64,000 nucleotides of DNA, taken from the NCBI GenBank assembly GCA_027485695.1, contig JAIXQO010000003.1:434001-498000 (forward strand), written 5' to 3'. Shown here in pieces: positions 1-8,562 of the stretch (position 1 is its first letter; every line of letters starts with the position of its first letter). This DNA is from Pseudomonadota bacterium (GTDB lineage Bacteria; Bdellovibrionota; UBA1018). Both the position numbers and the translations under genes were made by a program. The notes below the pieces were generated by a model. That model ran no database searches. It was not told the DNA's origin and saw only the letters and a program-made list of their open reading frames with translations.

Positions 1-138
1 TCTTGGCGCATTATGATTAAGTCTTGTGAAGAATTCTCAACATCAGTAAAATTACTCCATCTGGTCCCCCGTGCACTCGAGCTGTAAATTCTGGGACCTT
101 TTAGAACGACAACCGACACCTAAAAGGCAAGCTCTCTA

Positions 139-1578
139 GTGGATCACCGTTTCTCTCAGATTGACGCCTCTCGTTTCCGCTCGCTCTTGAATCGTGCGGT
201 GGCCTTGCCCGTGCTTGCACTCTTGGCGTTGGCCGCGTTCTTTTTTTGGCAAACGCAAAATCTACGCTCTGCCGCACGTTTGACGGACCGAGCAGGGGAG
301 ATCATCGCCCAAGCCCACTTGGTAGAGCGCTTGGTGATCGATGGTGAAACGGGGCTGCGCGGATTCCTGATCACCGGCAAAGACGAATTCCTAGAGCCCT
401 ATCTCAATGCTCGTCGACGTTTTTTCCTCGAGAGCGATGAGTTGATCTCGCTCGTCGCCGGCGACCCGACTTGGACTCCAACGATCAAAGAGATCCGGGC
501 GCGCGTAAACGATTGGATCGAGCTGGCTGAGGCAACGATTCAACACCGCCGTAGCAAAAAACAGATTAAAGAAACAGCACAGTCCGAAGCTAAGCGTCTC
601 ACCGATGTGATTCGAGCTCAGTTCGACGAATTGATCCGCTTGGAAGAGGGTTCGAGGCGAGCGCTGGCCGCTGAGTCAAGGGCGACTGCCCGTTGGACAG
701 TGACCTCGAGTACGATTGCCGCCATTATTTTAGGTATGATCCTCGCGGTATATTCGCGCCGATTGCTTCTGCTGCTGACGGATTCGTACGCAAAAATCGT
801 CGCAGATTTAAATCAACAAACGGGTAACCTCGAAAAAGCGGTTCGGTCGCGCGATGAATTCTTATCGGTCGCATCGCACGAGCTGAAAACTCCTTTGACC
901 TCTCTTAAGTTGCAGCTCCAGATGACCCAGCGAGCGATCAAACCCGATCGGCAAGAAGCGCCACCGCTTGAGAAACTGAGGCGTGTCGTTGACATGTGTT
1001 TCAATCAGTCGCTTCGACTGACGGAGCTGATCGAAGAACTTCTGGACGTTTCGCGCATCCAGTCCGGAAAACTGAGTTTCAATTTCGACGAAGTGGACGT
1101 GACAGATTTGGTCCGTGAGAATATCGATAAATTCACCGAGCAATTCGTCGAAGCGAAAACGGAGCTCACGTTCGATGCCGGAACTTCTGTGATGGCAACT
1201 TGCGATCGTTTCCGTATGGAGCAGGTGATTTCGAACTTACTGAGTAATGCGCTTAAGTACGGTGGTGGTCAGCCGGTCAGCGTGAGAGTGACCCAAGACG
1301 AACGTTTTGCACAGATCATGATCAAAGATCGTGGAATAGGTATTGAAGCCGAAAAAATCCCAGTCATTTTTGACAAGTTCGAACGCGTGGCCGAAGGAAG
1401 CGGCATCGGAGGTCTGGGCTTGGGACTGTTCATTTCTCGGCAAATCATCATCGCACACCGTGGGACAATCGAAGTCGAGAGCAAACTCAATCAAGGATCG
1501 ACCTTCACGGTTAAGATCCCTCTGAAATCCGATCAGGGGAAATTCACCAAGAGTCTACGGGAGCTTGCCGAAGCATGA
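139..1578 (+). CDS. CHASE3-type sensor histidine kinase
   Basis: Membrane sensor kinase that autophosphorylates on His and passes the phosphate to a response regulator. Two membrane segments (about residues 20-38 and 186-205) bracket a helical periplasmic domain of about 145 residues; its TGLRGFLITG motif is typical of CHASE3. A HisKA domain follows, with the phospho-acceptor in SHELKTPL (His247), then HATPase_c with N box (NLLSNALKYG), G1 (DRGIGIE), F (FDKFERV) and G2 (GGLGLGLF). The start is GTG; no better in-frame start precedes the first membrane helix. The stop overlaps the next gene (ATGA), so the partner receiver is almost certainly that gene. The signal sensed is unknown. Confidence 0.93.
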   Translation: MDHRFSQIDASRFRSLLNRAVALPVLALLALAAFFFWQTQNLRSAARLTDRAGEIIAQAHLVERLVIDGETGLRGFLITGKDEFLEPYLNARRRFFLESDELISLVAGDPTWTPTIKEIRARVNDWIELAEATIQHRRSKKQIKETAQSEAKRLTDVIRAQFDELIRLEEGSRRALAAESRATARWTVTSSTIAAIILGMILAVYSRRLLLLLTDSYAKIVADLNQQTGNLEKAVRSRDEFLSVASHELKTPLTSLKLQLQMTQRAIKPDRQEAPPLEKLRRVVDMCFNQSLRLTELIEELLDVSRIQSGKLSFNFDEVDVTDLVRENIDKFTEQFVEAKTELTFDAGTSVMATCDRFRMEQVISNLLSNALKYGGGQPVSVRVTQDERFAQIMIKDRGIGIEAEKIPVIFDKFERVAEGSGIGGLGLGLFISRQIIIAHRGTIEVESKLNQGSTFTVKIPLKSDQGKFTKSLRELAEA

Positions 1579-1943
1579 GTGAAACTAAACGGATCCTCAT
1601 TGTTGAGGACGACATCGATATTCAAGAAACATTCGCGGAGATCCTCAAGAGCGAGGGGTACGAAGTCGTCACCGCTAGTAACGGTCGAGAAGGGCTGCAG
1701 CGACTGGAGCAAAGTTCGGATTTCAATTTGGTGATTCTTGATTTGATGATGCCAGTGCTGGATGGTTTTGGATTCCGGGCTGAACAACTCAAGAATTCGG
1801 AATGGGCCAAGATACCGGTATTAGTTCTTTCGGCCGATGGGCATATCCACAAAAAAATCGAAGGAATGCCGGGGATCGCCTACCTAAAAAAACCGCCAGA
1901 TCTGGATGTGCTTCTCGAGAGGACTCGGAAACATTGCCGATGA
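1575..1943 (+). CDS. Single-domain response regulator (receiver only)
   Basis: A stand-alone REC domain of 122 residues, the usual length for one receiver. The acidic pocket is VEDD (Asp12/Asp13), the phospho-acceptor is Asp56 in VILDLMMP, and the conserved Lys lies in LKKP near residue 106. There is no output domain, so it must act through a partner protein. It overlaps the kinase gene upstream and the acetyltransferase gene downstream by ATGA junctions, implying translational coupling of all three. It is probably the direct phosphorylation target of that kinase. Confidence 0.93.
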   Translation: MSETKRILIVEDDIDIQETFAEILKSEGYEVVTASNGREGLQRLEQSSDFNLVILDLMMPVLDGFGFRAEQLKNSEWAKIPVLVLSADGHIHKKIEGMPGIAYLKKPPDLDVLLERTRKHCR

Positions 1944-2803
1944 GCCGATTCGTCGCAAGCCTGGGCGAATTGTCCGGTTCGCGGGTCAGTGATTACTTCT
2001 TGGAGAATCCCGAATCCAATCACGTTGTCTTGGGAGTGGCTTCTCGCCTAAAACGCAATTCCTCTGCGCGGCCGATCTACGTTCAGGAATCTAGCGATGG
2101 AAAAATCCTAGGAATGGCATTGGAACAGTCCGGCGTCGTTTTGGTTGCGACGTTTGCGCACTCGGATGGTGTTAGAGAATTTTCTGCCCTTATCCGCGCG
2201 AGGTCACTCGGACGGCTGCGTGAACTGATGGGACCCGCCTCGGTGACCGACGTGCTTTGGACTGACTGGAAAACTGACCTTGAGCTCCGTGGTACCCAGC
2301 CTCATCGTCTGCATCGGCTGGATCGGTTGGCCGAGCAACCCTCTAGGAATTCGACTGGATTTCGGTTCGCCACACGCAAAGATCAAGATTGGATCCGAGA
2401 GTGGATGCGCCTGTTTTCGGCCGAAGCTTTTCACCCTGCCGACGATGCGAGTTTCGAGAGATCCGACGCTGAGGTAGCCACTTTGGTTCAGGCGGGAGCT
2501 TTTGGAGTGATGTTTGACGTGCATGATGGAAGACCCGTTTCCATCGGCGCGATTCGGAACACTTACGATCGTTATCGCAGGATCGTTTATGTTTATACGC
2601 CGGAGATGTTTCGGGGCCGCGGGTTTGCGGCGAGTCTGACTTGGGAGCTTTCGCGGTGGATTCAGCAGGAATCAGGCGGTGAAGCCGTTCTTTTTACCGA
2701 CATCAGCAATGAGACTGCGAACCGGCTCTATGCACGATTGGGTTTCACTCCGATCGCGGATTTTGGTCGCTACTTGTTCGTGCCGAAGAGTTCTTTGAGA
2801 TAG
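1940..2803 (+). CDS. GNAT-family N-acetyltransferase
   Basis: A 287-residue protein whose C-terminal half carries the GNAT fold: the acetyl-CoA loop reads FRGRGFAASLTWELS and the end reads NRLYARLGFTPIADFGRY, both typical of the FR47-like/predicted acetyltransferase group. The N-terminal half is less conserved. The ATG overlaps the receiver stop (ATGA); an open frame extends further upstream but would run through the receiver gene. The substrate cannot be read from sequence. Its place in a two-component operon suggests that acetylation is part of, or an output of, that signalling unit, which is inference. The 3' end overlaps the convergent RDD gene by 34 bases. Confidence 0.85.
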   Translation: MSRFVASLGELSGSRVSDYFLENPESNHVVLGVASRLKRNSSARPIYVQESSDGKILGMALEQSGVVLVATFAHSDGVREFSALIRARSLGRLRELMGPASVTDVLWTDWKTDLELRGTQPHRLHRLDRLAEQPSRNSTGFRFATRKDQDWIREWMRLFSAEAFHPADDASFERSDAEVATLVQAGAFGVMFDVHDGRPVSIGAIRNTYDRYRRIVYVYTPEMFRGRGFAASLTWELSRWIQQESGGEAVLFTDISNETANRLYARLGFTPIADFGRYLFVPKSSLR

Positions 2804-3210
2804 TCGATCCAGTTTTCGAGTAAGGAGCCCGGTCGTGTGCCTTGGTAGACGACGGTGTTGGCAACGAGATCGTGCAGCGCCTGTTTTTTTGGCGTGAAAA
2901 AATAGAAAAAGTGACCCACCACGATTGCCCCCGAGATGTAGCTCATGAGCGTTCTAACGATCGATTCTCGGAATGAGATACGCGAGCGGTCGAGGTGAGC
3001 GACGTAAATCCCGAGTAAGCGTTTACCGGGGGTTGCCTGTCCGGCGCATGCCTCGAACGTGATTCGATATCCTAGATAGACCAGTAGGAATCCCGCAGGG
3101 CCGAGCGTGAGCAGCACGGGAATGGAGACGATCAAACAGTCGAAGAGTACCGCAACCGCGCGCTGGAGAAATGTGGCGTAAGTGGCGGAAAGTGAGGATT
3201 CATTCGTCAT
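2770..3210 (-). CDS. RDD-family inner-membrane protein
   Basis: A small membrane protein of about 146 residues with the RDD signature: RAVAVLFDCLI at the first helix, then two further hydrophobic segments and the family's TPGKRLLGIYV stretch after helix 2. RDD proteins are of mostly unknown function; some are linked to ion or compatible-solute transport. The ATG at 3210 is preferred over a TTG 12 codons upstream. It is convergent with and overlaps the acetyltransferase gene. Confidence 0.82.
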   Translation of the reverse strand: MTNESSLSATYATFLQRAVAVLFDCLIVSIPVLLTLGPAGFLLVYLGYRITFEACAGQATPGKRLLGIYVAHLDRSRISFRESIVRTLMSYISGAIVVGHFFYFFTPKKQALHDLVANTVVYQGTRPGSLLENWIDYLKELFGTNK

Positions 3211-3383
3211 GTGAGACAGATTGGCGTCTGAATGACCTGAATTCAATGCGAATCGCGACTAGTCCCGATCGCGGAATGGGGCGCAAAAACGCCCGATTTG
3301 ATAGTCGAATCGTTGAGTCAGAGTGTTTTGGTCGATTTACAGGCTTGAAAATCGGCGTTTCCTGGATCAGTGTGGGAAAACGC

Positions 3384-4100
3384 ATGAAAACTCATATCCG
3401 TTTAGAGAGAAAACCCGAATACGCGAACGTCATCACTTGTGGATCGCCCGAGCGAGCCGAGTGGTTCTCGGGATTTCTCGATCAGCCAAAGGTGCTCGAG
3501 CGGAATCGCGAGTATCACTCGTTCTTAGGTAAAAAAGACGGTCAGCCGATTCTTATTCTTTCTCACGGCGTGGGATCTGCCGGGGCAGCGATCGCGTTTC
3601 ACGAAGTGATCGATGCTGGCGCAAAACGAATCATTCGTATTGGAACTGCCGGTGGTCTTCAGGATCACACAGGCATCGGCGATCTCGTAGTTCCGAGTGG
3701 CGCGATTCGACAAGATGGCACGTCTAAATTGTTGCTTCCGGTCGAGTATCCCGCGGTTCCGAACTTCGCGCTCACGATGGCCCTCATGAAAAACGTGAAA
3801 TCCCGCCATCCAAATACGCACGACGGAGTGATCCTGACTTCGGATCTTTTTTATCCGGGCAAGCTACCGAGCGATCTCGCGTTTCATCGCGATGCAGGTG
3901 TCACAGCAGTGGAGATGGAGTGCGCGACACTCTTCACGATGGGATTCATCCACCAGGTTGCGACGGCAGCCGTAGTGGCACTCGACGGCAATCCACTCAA
4001 GCATCAAGAAGGCGTGTACGATCCAAGTTTCGATCGCATGAAGCAGTCGCTCGAGAACGCCTTTCATGCGGTGGTCGACACGCTCATCAAGAACGCCTGA
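3384..4100 (+). CDS. Uridine phosphorylase-like nucleoside phosphorylase
   Basis: A 238-residue member of the PNP/UDP phosphorylase family, which splits nucleosides with phosphate to give the base and (deoxy)ribose-1-phosphate in the cytoplasm. Family marks are the N-terminal GSPERAEWF, the phosphate/ribose site region IRIGTAGGL and the ribose-binding VEMECATLF near the C terminus. Length and motif order are closest to uridine phosphorylase, but purine nucleosides or MTA cannot be excluded. The frame is open upstream to 3171, but the ATG at 3384 begins the family's normal N terminus. Confidence 0.85.
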   Translation: MKTHIRLERKPEYANVITCGSPERAEWFSGFLDQPKVLERNREYHSFLGKKDGQPILILSHGVGSAGAAIAFHEVIDAGAKRIIRIGTAGGLQDHTGIGDLVVPSGAIRQDGTSKLLLPVEYPAVPNFALTMALMKNVKSRHPNTHDGVILTSDLFYPGKLPSDLAFHRDAGVTAVEMECATLFTMGFIHQVATAAVVALDGNPLKHQEGVYDPSFDRMKQSLENAFHAVVDTLIKNA

Positions 4101-4320
4101 GATCGGGTAACAAACTGCACAAGTGAGTCAGTTCTCTCCCTCGAAAGAGGCACGGCCTTTTACGAGTCGGAAATATTTACCCGACTCATAGCGTTAAATA
4201 GTTAAATTACATTAAGCACTCGTTCATTGGGTCCGATTGGTACGTCACTGGAACTAATTTCTTCCGAATAACGCTCCGCATGGGGTGGACGCGCTTTTGG
4301 AAGAGGATAAGAGAAACCCG

Positions 4321-4830
4321 ATGACGAAGATGAAACCCGTTCAAAAGAAGCTCACTAAAAAACAAAAGGCCTTTGTTGCTACCCTCGTTGCACTTTTTGC
4401 AATCGGTGGAGCCGTAAATAGCTATGCGTTGACTGCGTCGACGACGGCCAAAGCTAAGATGAAAGTCTTGGCACTCTTCAAAATCACCACGATCAAAGAC
4501 CTGATTTTCCCGGATGCATACCCAGGCGCTGCGTCTGAGTCTGTCGCTGCTGGCACGGCCAACGCGGCTGAGTTCAAAGTCGAAGGCCCAGGCACTGCGG
4601 CTTTCACTGTGACGCTTCCAACGTCTGTCACCATGGATAAAATTGGTGGAACGGGCCTCGCTTCCGAAAAAATCGAAGTCACGAGCTTCGTTTCGAGCCT
4701 TCCTTCGAACGCTGGCGCGCTCGTCGGTGGCGTGAAAAACTTCACGGTCGGTGCAACTCGCGCTGCGTTGGCTTCGAACCAAGCCGATGGCGACTACGAA
4801 GGTACCTTCCAAGTTGATGTTGTTTACTAA
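4321..4830 (+). CDS. DUF4402 pilin-like secreted protein (first copy)
   Basis: A 169-residue exported protein. A basic start and hydrophobic segment ending in NSYALTAS form a signal peptide. The mature part is a DUF4402-type beta-sandwich, recognised by its end VGATRAALASNQADGDYEGTFQVDVVY; family members commonly end in a near-identical GDYxGxFxVxVxY strand and occur with PapD-like chaperones. Ala- and Thr-rich with no cysteine, as expected of a pilus subunit. A strong terminator follows before the chaperone gene, so this subunit can be made in excess. A second copy lies at 10794-11270. It is probably the major structural subunit (inference). ATG at 4321 is chosen over an upstream ATG at 4285 because the signal peptide fits. 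Confidence 0.82.
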   Translation: MTKMKPVQKKLTKKQKAFVATLVALFAIGGAVNSYALTASTTAKAKMKVLALFKITTIKDLIFPDAYPGAASESVAAGTANAAEFKVEGPGTAAFTVTLPTSVTMDKIGGTGLASEKIEVTSFVSSLPSNAGALVGGVKNFTVGATRAALASNQADGDYEGTFQVDVVY

Positions 4831-4869
4831 GCGATAGTCATCGCTTTGACAGATTTCCAAACTTTGGGG

Positions 4870-4908
4870 GAGAGCGTCGATATTCGGCGCTCTCTTCGTT
4901 TTTTTTTC
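4870..4908 (+). terminator. Intrinsic terminator between pilin and chaperone
   Basis: Stem GAGAGCG/CGCTCTC (4870-4876 with 4888-4894) is followed by a run of T after TTCG. It sits 40 bases after the pilin stop and about 50 bases before the chaperone start. Such mid-operon terminators are common in fimbrial operons, where they keep subunit above chaperone and usher. Confidence 0.8.
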
Positions 4909-4957
4909 CACGAAAATTAATGATTAAAAATGAGCGAGCGTTGCTAAGATTTTTAGC

Positions 4958-5794
4958 ATGACCCCGCTAAACATCGCTCGAGCGCTTGCGCTTGCGTTTC
5001 TGCATTCATTGGCTTCGTTCACGGCTGCCCATGCGGACCTTCAAGTGTATCCGCTGCGCACGGTGCTCAGTGACCAAAAACGGTCTTCGTCGCTGACGCT
5101 CAAGCACCTCGGAGACACCGAGGAAACTTACAAGATCAGCGTCGTCTTCTACCGCGAGAACGCGGAAGGAAAAATGGAGATAGTCCCCAAACCTGACCTC
5201 ACTGATCGTTCCGCCAAAGAGTTCATCAAGTTTTCTCCACGCGAAGTCACGATGAGTCCTCGGAGTGAGCAGACCGTGCGCTTGATGTTGTTCAATCCCA
5301 AGCCTACCTCGGGTGATGGAGATTACCGCGCGTACCTGAGGTTTGAACCGGTGAATGGTTCCAAGAAATCTCTCGGTGAGAGTGGTGGCAAGCAGGCCGT
5401 GCAAATGGCACTCGCGGTCAAGCTCTCGGTGTCGGTTCCCGTACTCTATCGTCATGGCAAGAGTGAGAGTCACCTGAGTTTCAAAAACCTCAAGGTCAAG
5501 CCCTCGAACGACCCGCAGTTCTGGCAAATTGAGTTCCTCGCCGAAAAAGAAGGCAATGCCATGCCGAGCACGGACTTGCGTTTGATTCACATCTCACCTA
5601 AAGGCGAAGAAACCGAAGTGGGCAAGGTGACTGGCTACGCGTTCTACAACACCAAAAAAATCGTTCGGGTTCAACTCGCGAAAACGGGGCAGGTGCCTGA
5701 ACCGTTGACGACGCAGAAGTTTCGCCTCGAAGCCAATGAGATCGCCGATGAAGGAGGCAAGCTGCTTTCGATCGTTTCCAACTCGATCGAATGA
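4958..5794 (+). CDS. PapD-like periplasmic pilus chaperone
   Basis: A 278-residue exported protein with two Ig-like domains. The signal peptide ends near AAHADLQVYP. The N-terminal domain has the chaperone pattern of strand A1 (LQVYPLRTVLSD), a mid-domain stretch, and the G1 region FSPREVTMSPRSEQTVRLML, matching the SPRxVxLxPGxxQxVRL signature of PapD proteins. Such chaperones hold unfolded subunits by donor-strand complementation and deliver them to an outer-membrane usher. Here the usher-like gene follows with an ATGA overlap. Clients are probably the two DUF4402 proteins of the locus. Confidence 0.86.
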   Translation: MTPLNIARALALAFLHSLASFTAAHADLQVYPLRTVLSDQKRSSSLTLKHLGDTEETYKISVVFYRENAEGKMEIVPKPDLTDRSAKEFIKFSPREVTMSPRSEQTVRLMLFNPKPTSGDGDYRAYLRFEPVNGSKKSLGESGGKQAVQMALAVKLSVSVPVLYRHGKSESHLSFKNLKVKPSNDPQFWQIEFLAEKEGNAMPSTDLRLIHISPKGEETEVGKVTGYAFYNTKKIVRVQLAKTGQVPEPLTTQKFRLEANEIADEGGKLLSIVSNSIE

Positions 5795-8448
5795 AGTTAA
5801 AGCCGCGTTTTCTCGCTTGGTTGTTTTTTGTTATCTTGAGGACTCCGGCTTTTGCAGCGGATCCGGCTCTGCTCAACCCGGACAGCGAGCGAATTATGGA
5901 GGTCCTACTGAGCGATCGTACGATCGTCGAGGAGACCCTCATCGTCTATCAGGCTCCTCGATTCTGGCAGCTGCCGCTCGTACAGCTGGGCCAAAGTCTC
6001 GGCTTCTCGCTATCTCCAGTCATCCAGCAAGAAGCGGTCGGTGGAACTTTGGGTTCGTCGGCACGACCGTTTCTTCTGAACGCACGTGAATGCTGGATCG
6101 AAGTGGAACGCAAAAACCGGGCAACTTATCCTTGTGAGTGGGTCATCCGATCGGGGGATGAGTACTACGTGAAATTAGAAGCGGTCGCCGAATGGCTATC
6201 GCTCAACATCTCGGTGAATTCAGCCGCCTCCACGATCGAAATCGAATCTCTCAAAGCACTTCCAATCGAAGAGCGTCGTGAACGAGAACTTCGCGCGCAA
6301 GAGCGCGAACGGGATACGCGTCTGACTTCAAAAACAATCCCAAAAGCTCCGGTTCGCCATCCGAAATGGGATGGGCCGGTGACGGATCAGAGCCTTCAGT
6401 ATCGATACCGACGCGAGGGCTCCAAGCAAGAAGGCGAGTTTTCCGGTTATTCTCTGTTTACGGGAACTGCGATGGGGTGGGACTCCGCGCTTCGAATTGC
6501 CTACCAGAAAAATCAAGTCGACCAGGTTTCCGGCACGATTGAAAAACGTTCACGAGAGAGTCGGTTGTTCGGGAAACTCGGACTCACTCAATTCCAAGCG
6601 ATCGATAGTCAGTTCGCGTCGACACCGCTCCTGACGGCACCTAAGACCGGATTTGGTTTCTTGGCTTCGAGCTATCCTTTTGAGTACCAGAGTATTTATC
6701 TGAATCGCGACATCCAAGGTTTCACGAATCCGGGTTGGGAAGTCGAACTCTATCAGAACGACCTCTATCTCGGACGACGCGTTGCGGATGCGACTGGACT
6801 CTACTCGTTCCAGACCATACCGCTGTTCTACGGTCAGAACCGATTTCGCCTCGTATTTTATGGCCCGCAGGGCGAGAAACGGACCCAGTTCCAGAGCTAC
6901 TGGATCGACGGCGCACAGGTCAAACCGGGGCAGCTTTACTACCAAGTAGGGGCGGTTGACGTAAATCGCGACGCCCGCATGCAAGCGCGGATGGACTATG
7001 GGGTCACGAGTTTCTTATCCGTTTCAGCGGGGACCGTCCGATACAAACTCGCCTCGACGGACGAATATCGACTCGGAAGTTACGTACAGACGCAGAGTTT
7101 TTTTCCCGGTTTCCAAATCTCTACGGTGAGTGCGTTTTCTCGAGGTGAGTTACTTGCATCGGGGTCCGCGCACGAGTTCAAAATTCTGAAACCAATTGGT
7201 ATTGGAACACTTTCAATCGGCGGGACGTTTCTTAAATCGTTTTACTCGGAGTCGATCAACCCGACGACGGATTCTGAACAGAAACGGATCTACTCCCTAG
7301 ACTGGCTTCACAATGTGCCATTCCTGCCACGGCTCTTGATGAGTCATTCGTTGCAAGCACGTGAGTACATCGACGGGCTCAAGGATACGGGATACTTGAA
7401 TCGTTTGACCACGCAGCTCGGCCCGGTGTTTCTGAACCATGATGCGAATTTCAACATGAGCAATCAGGAGGCTCGGCAGAGTTATGCGGGAGTCCTGAAC
7501 TTGAATCTGCCGACCCGACTGGGCGATTTTCGTTCATTAAATAATTACGATGCGGATGATTTGCAGTCGAGCACCCTGGAGCTCAGAAAACAATTGAACG
7601 TGAATACGAATTTCATATTGGGCCTGAAACGTGACTTCTTAAAACGGGTGATGACCGAAAACATTCAGCTCACGCAAGCATTTCGCAGATGGAACGGTTC
7701 GTTGATCGCATCTTACACGAACCCACGTGATTTTACGGTCGGAACCCAATTCGGTTTCAGCGCATTTTTTGACCCGGTCGCCGACAAATTCCGCAGCGAA
7801 GGTGTTTTTCAGAGCGGACGCGGACGCGCGCTCGTTCGTGTATTCATCGATCGTGATGGGAACGGGAAATTTGATGAAGGCGTCGACCGCGCGCTCCCGC
7901 GCGTGGCGATTCGCATGGGACTCAATACGCAGACTTGGTATTCCAACCACAAAGGCGAGATCTACTTGACGGAGCTTCCGGTTTACACGGATCTGGAGAT
8001 CATCTTGCTCCTGGATTCTCTCGAAGATCCGTCGTTTTTTCCTCGTTGGGAGCGGGTGGGTTTCTGGGTCAAGCCAGCGAACACCGAGACCATTGAAATT
8101 CCAGTGGCGGCATTCGGTCAAATCGAAGGCGTCGTTTCGCGAAAATCCAAGCAAGGCACGGAGAATCCCGAATGGGGTGCGGACGTGCGCCTGAAGGGTG
8201 TTGACCGAAATATTGATCGACGAACGCGAACCGATGCCGACGGTGCGTTTTGGTTTGAACGCGTTCCACCCGGAACTTATACGCTTGAGTTGCATCGACT
8301 CGAGAGCGGAGGTGATTTCGACGTTCGTGAAGGCATCCGGCGGATCGTCATTGATCCGGACGGTGGATACGTGACTGGGCAAGATTTCACCATCAGTCGA
8401 AAGATTCACGGGCGGACCAAGAAAACCAAAATAGAATCGGTAGAGTAA
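5791..8448 (+). CDS. Usher-like outer-membrane assembly protein (non-canonical)
   Basis: An 885-residue exported protein, signal peptide ending FAADP. After a small alpha/beta N-terminal region ending in a charged linker (about residues 155-195, EERRERELRAQERER), it has a long stretch of alternating beta strands typical of a large outer-membrane barrel. Inside this is an Ig-like insert (GWEVELYQNDLYLGRR... SFQTIPLFYGQNRF) resembling the usher plug. The C terminus has two beta-sandwich modules: an SdrD-B-like one (FIDRDGNGKFDEG) and a carboxypeptidase-regulatory-like one (DADGAFWFERVPPGTYTLEL). The gene overlaps the chaperone, the classical arrangement. The N-terminal and C-terminal usher domains of FimD/PapC are not recognisable, so this would be a divergent usher. 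Another outer-membrane barrel function is possible. Confidence 0.72.
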   Translation: MKLKPRFLAWLFFVILRTPAFAADPALLNPDSERIMEVLLSDRTIVEETLIVYQAPRFWQLPLVQLGQSLGFSLSPVIQQEAVGGTLGSSARPFLLNARECWIEVERKNRATYPCEWVIRSGDEYYVKLEAVAEWLSLNISVNSAASTIEIESLKALPIEERRERELRAQERERDTRLTSKTIPKAPVRHPKWDGPVTDQSLQYRYRREGSKQEGEFSGYSLFTGTAMGWDSALRIAYQKNQVDQVSGTIEKRSRESRLFGKLGLTQFQAIDSQFASTPLLTAPKTGFGFLASSYPFEYQSIYLNRDIQGFTNPGWEVELYQNDLYLGRRVADATGLYSFQTIPLFYGQNRFRLVFYGPQGEKRTQFQSYWIDGAQVKPGQLYYQVGAVDVNRDARMQARMDYGVTSFLSVSAGTVRYKLASTDEYRLGSYVQTQSFFPGFQISTVSAFSRGELLASGSAHEFKILKPIGIGTLSIGGTFLKSFYSESINPTTDSEQKRIYSLDWLHNVPFLPRLLMSHSLQAREYIDGLKDTGYLNRLTTQLGPVFLNHDANFNMSNQEARQSYAGVLNLNLPTRLGDFRSLNNYDADDLQSSTLELRKQLNVNTNFILGLKRDFLKRVMTENIQLTQAFRRWNGSLIASYTNPRDFTVGTQFGFSAFFDPVADKFRSEGVFQSGRGRALVRVFIDRDGNGKFDEGVDRALPRVAIRMGLNTQTWYSNHKGEIYLTELPVYTDLEIILLLDSLEDPSFFPRWERVGFWVKPANTETIEIPVAAFGQIEGVVSRKSKQGTENPEWGADVRLKGVDRNIDRRTRTDADGAFWFERVPPGTYTLELHRLESGGDFDVREGIRRIVIDPDGGYVTGQDFTISRKIHGRTKKTKIESVE

Positions 8449-8509
8449 AACGACTCTGTCAAAAGCATGGTCGGGTAACTGTACATAGTTTCTATACTTA
8501 ATATATTTA

Positions 8510-8540
8510 TTGTCATTGGACTGGGTTCGTCGTCTATAAT
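8510..8540 (+). promoter_or_regulatory. Possible sigma70 promoter for the Cys-rich gene
   Basis: TTGTCA at 8510-8515 and a perfect TATAAT at 8535-8540 are separated by 19 bases, slightly long. If real, transcription starts near 8547, which rules out an ATG at 8539 and supports the ATG at 8563 as the start of the next gene. Confidence 0.4.
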
Positions 8541-8562
8541 GGTAGGTACGGTACGTATTTGG

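Noticed and set aside
4164..4187. GAGTCGG/CCGACTC hairpin before the first pilin
   Set aside because: Short stem, 10-base loop and no T-run; it could be a leader structure but there is nothing to support a specific role.
4207..4911. A 234-codon minus-strand frame over the first pilin gene
   Set aside because: It runs through the terminator and the DUF4402 gene in shadow frame and shows no domain.
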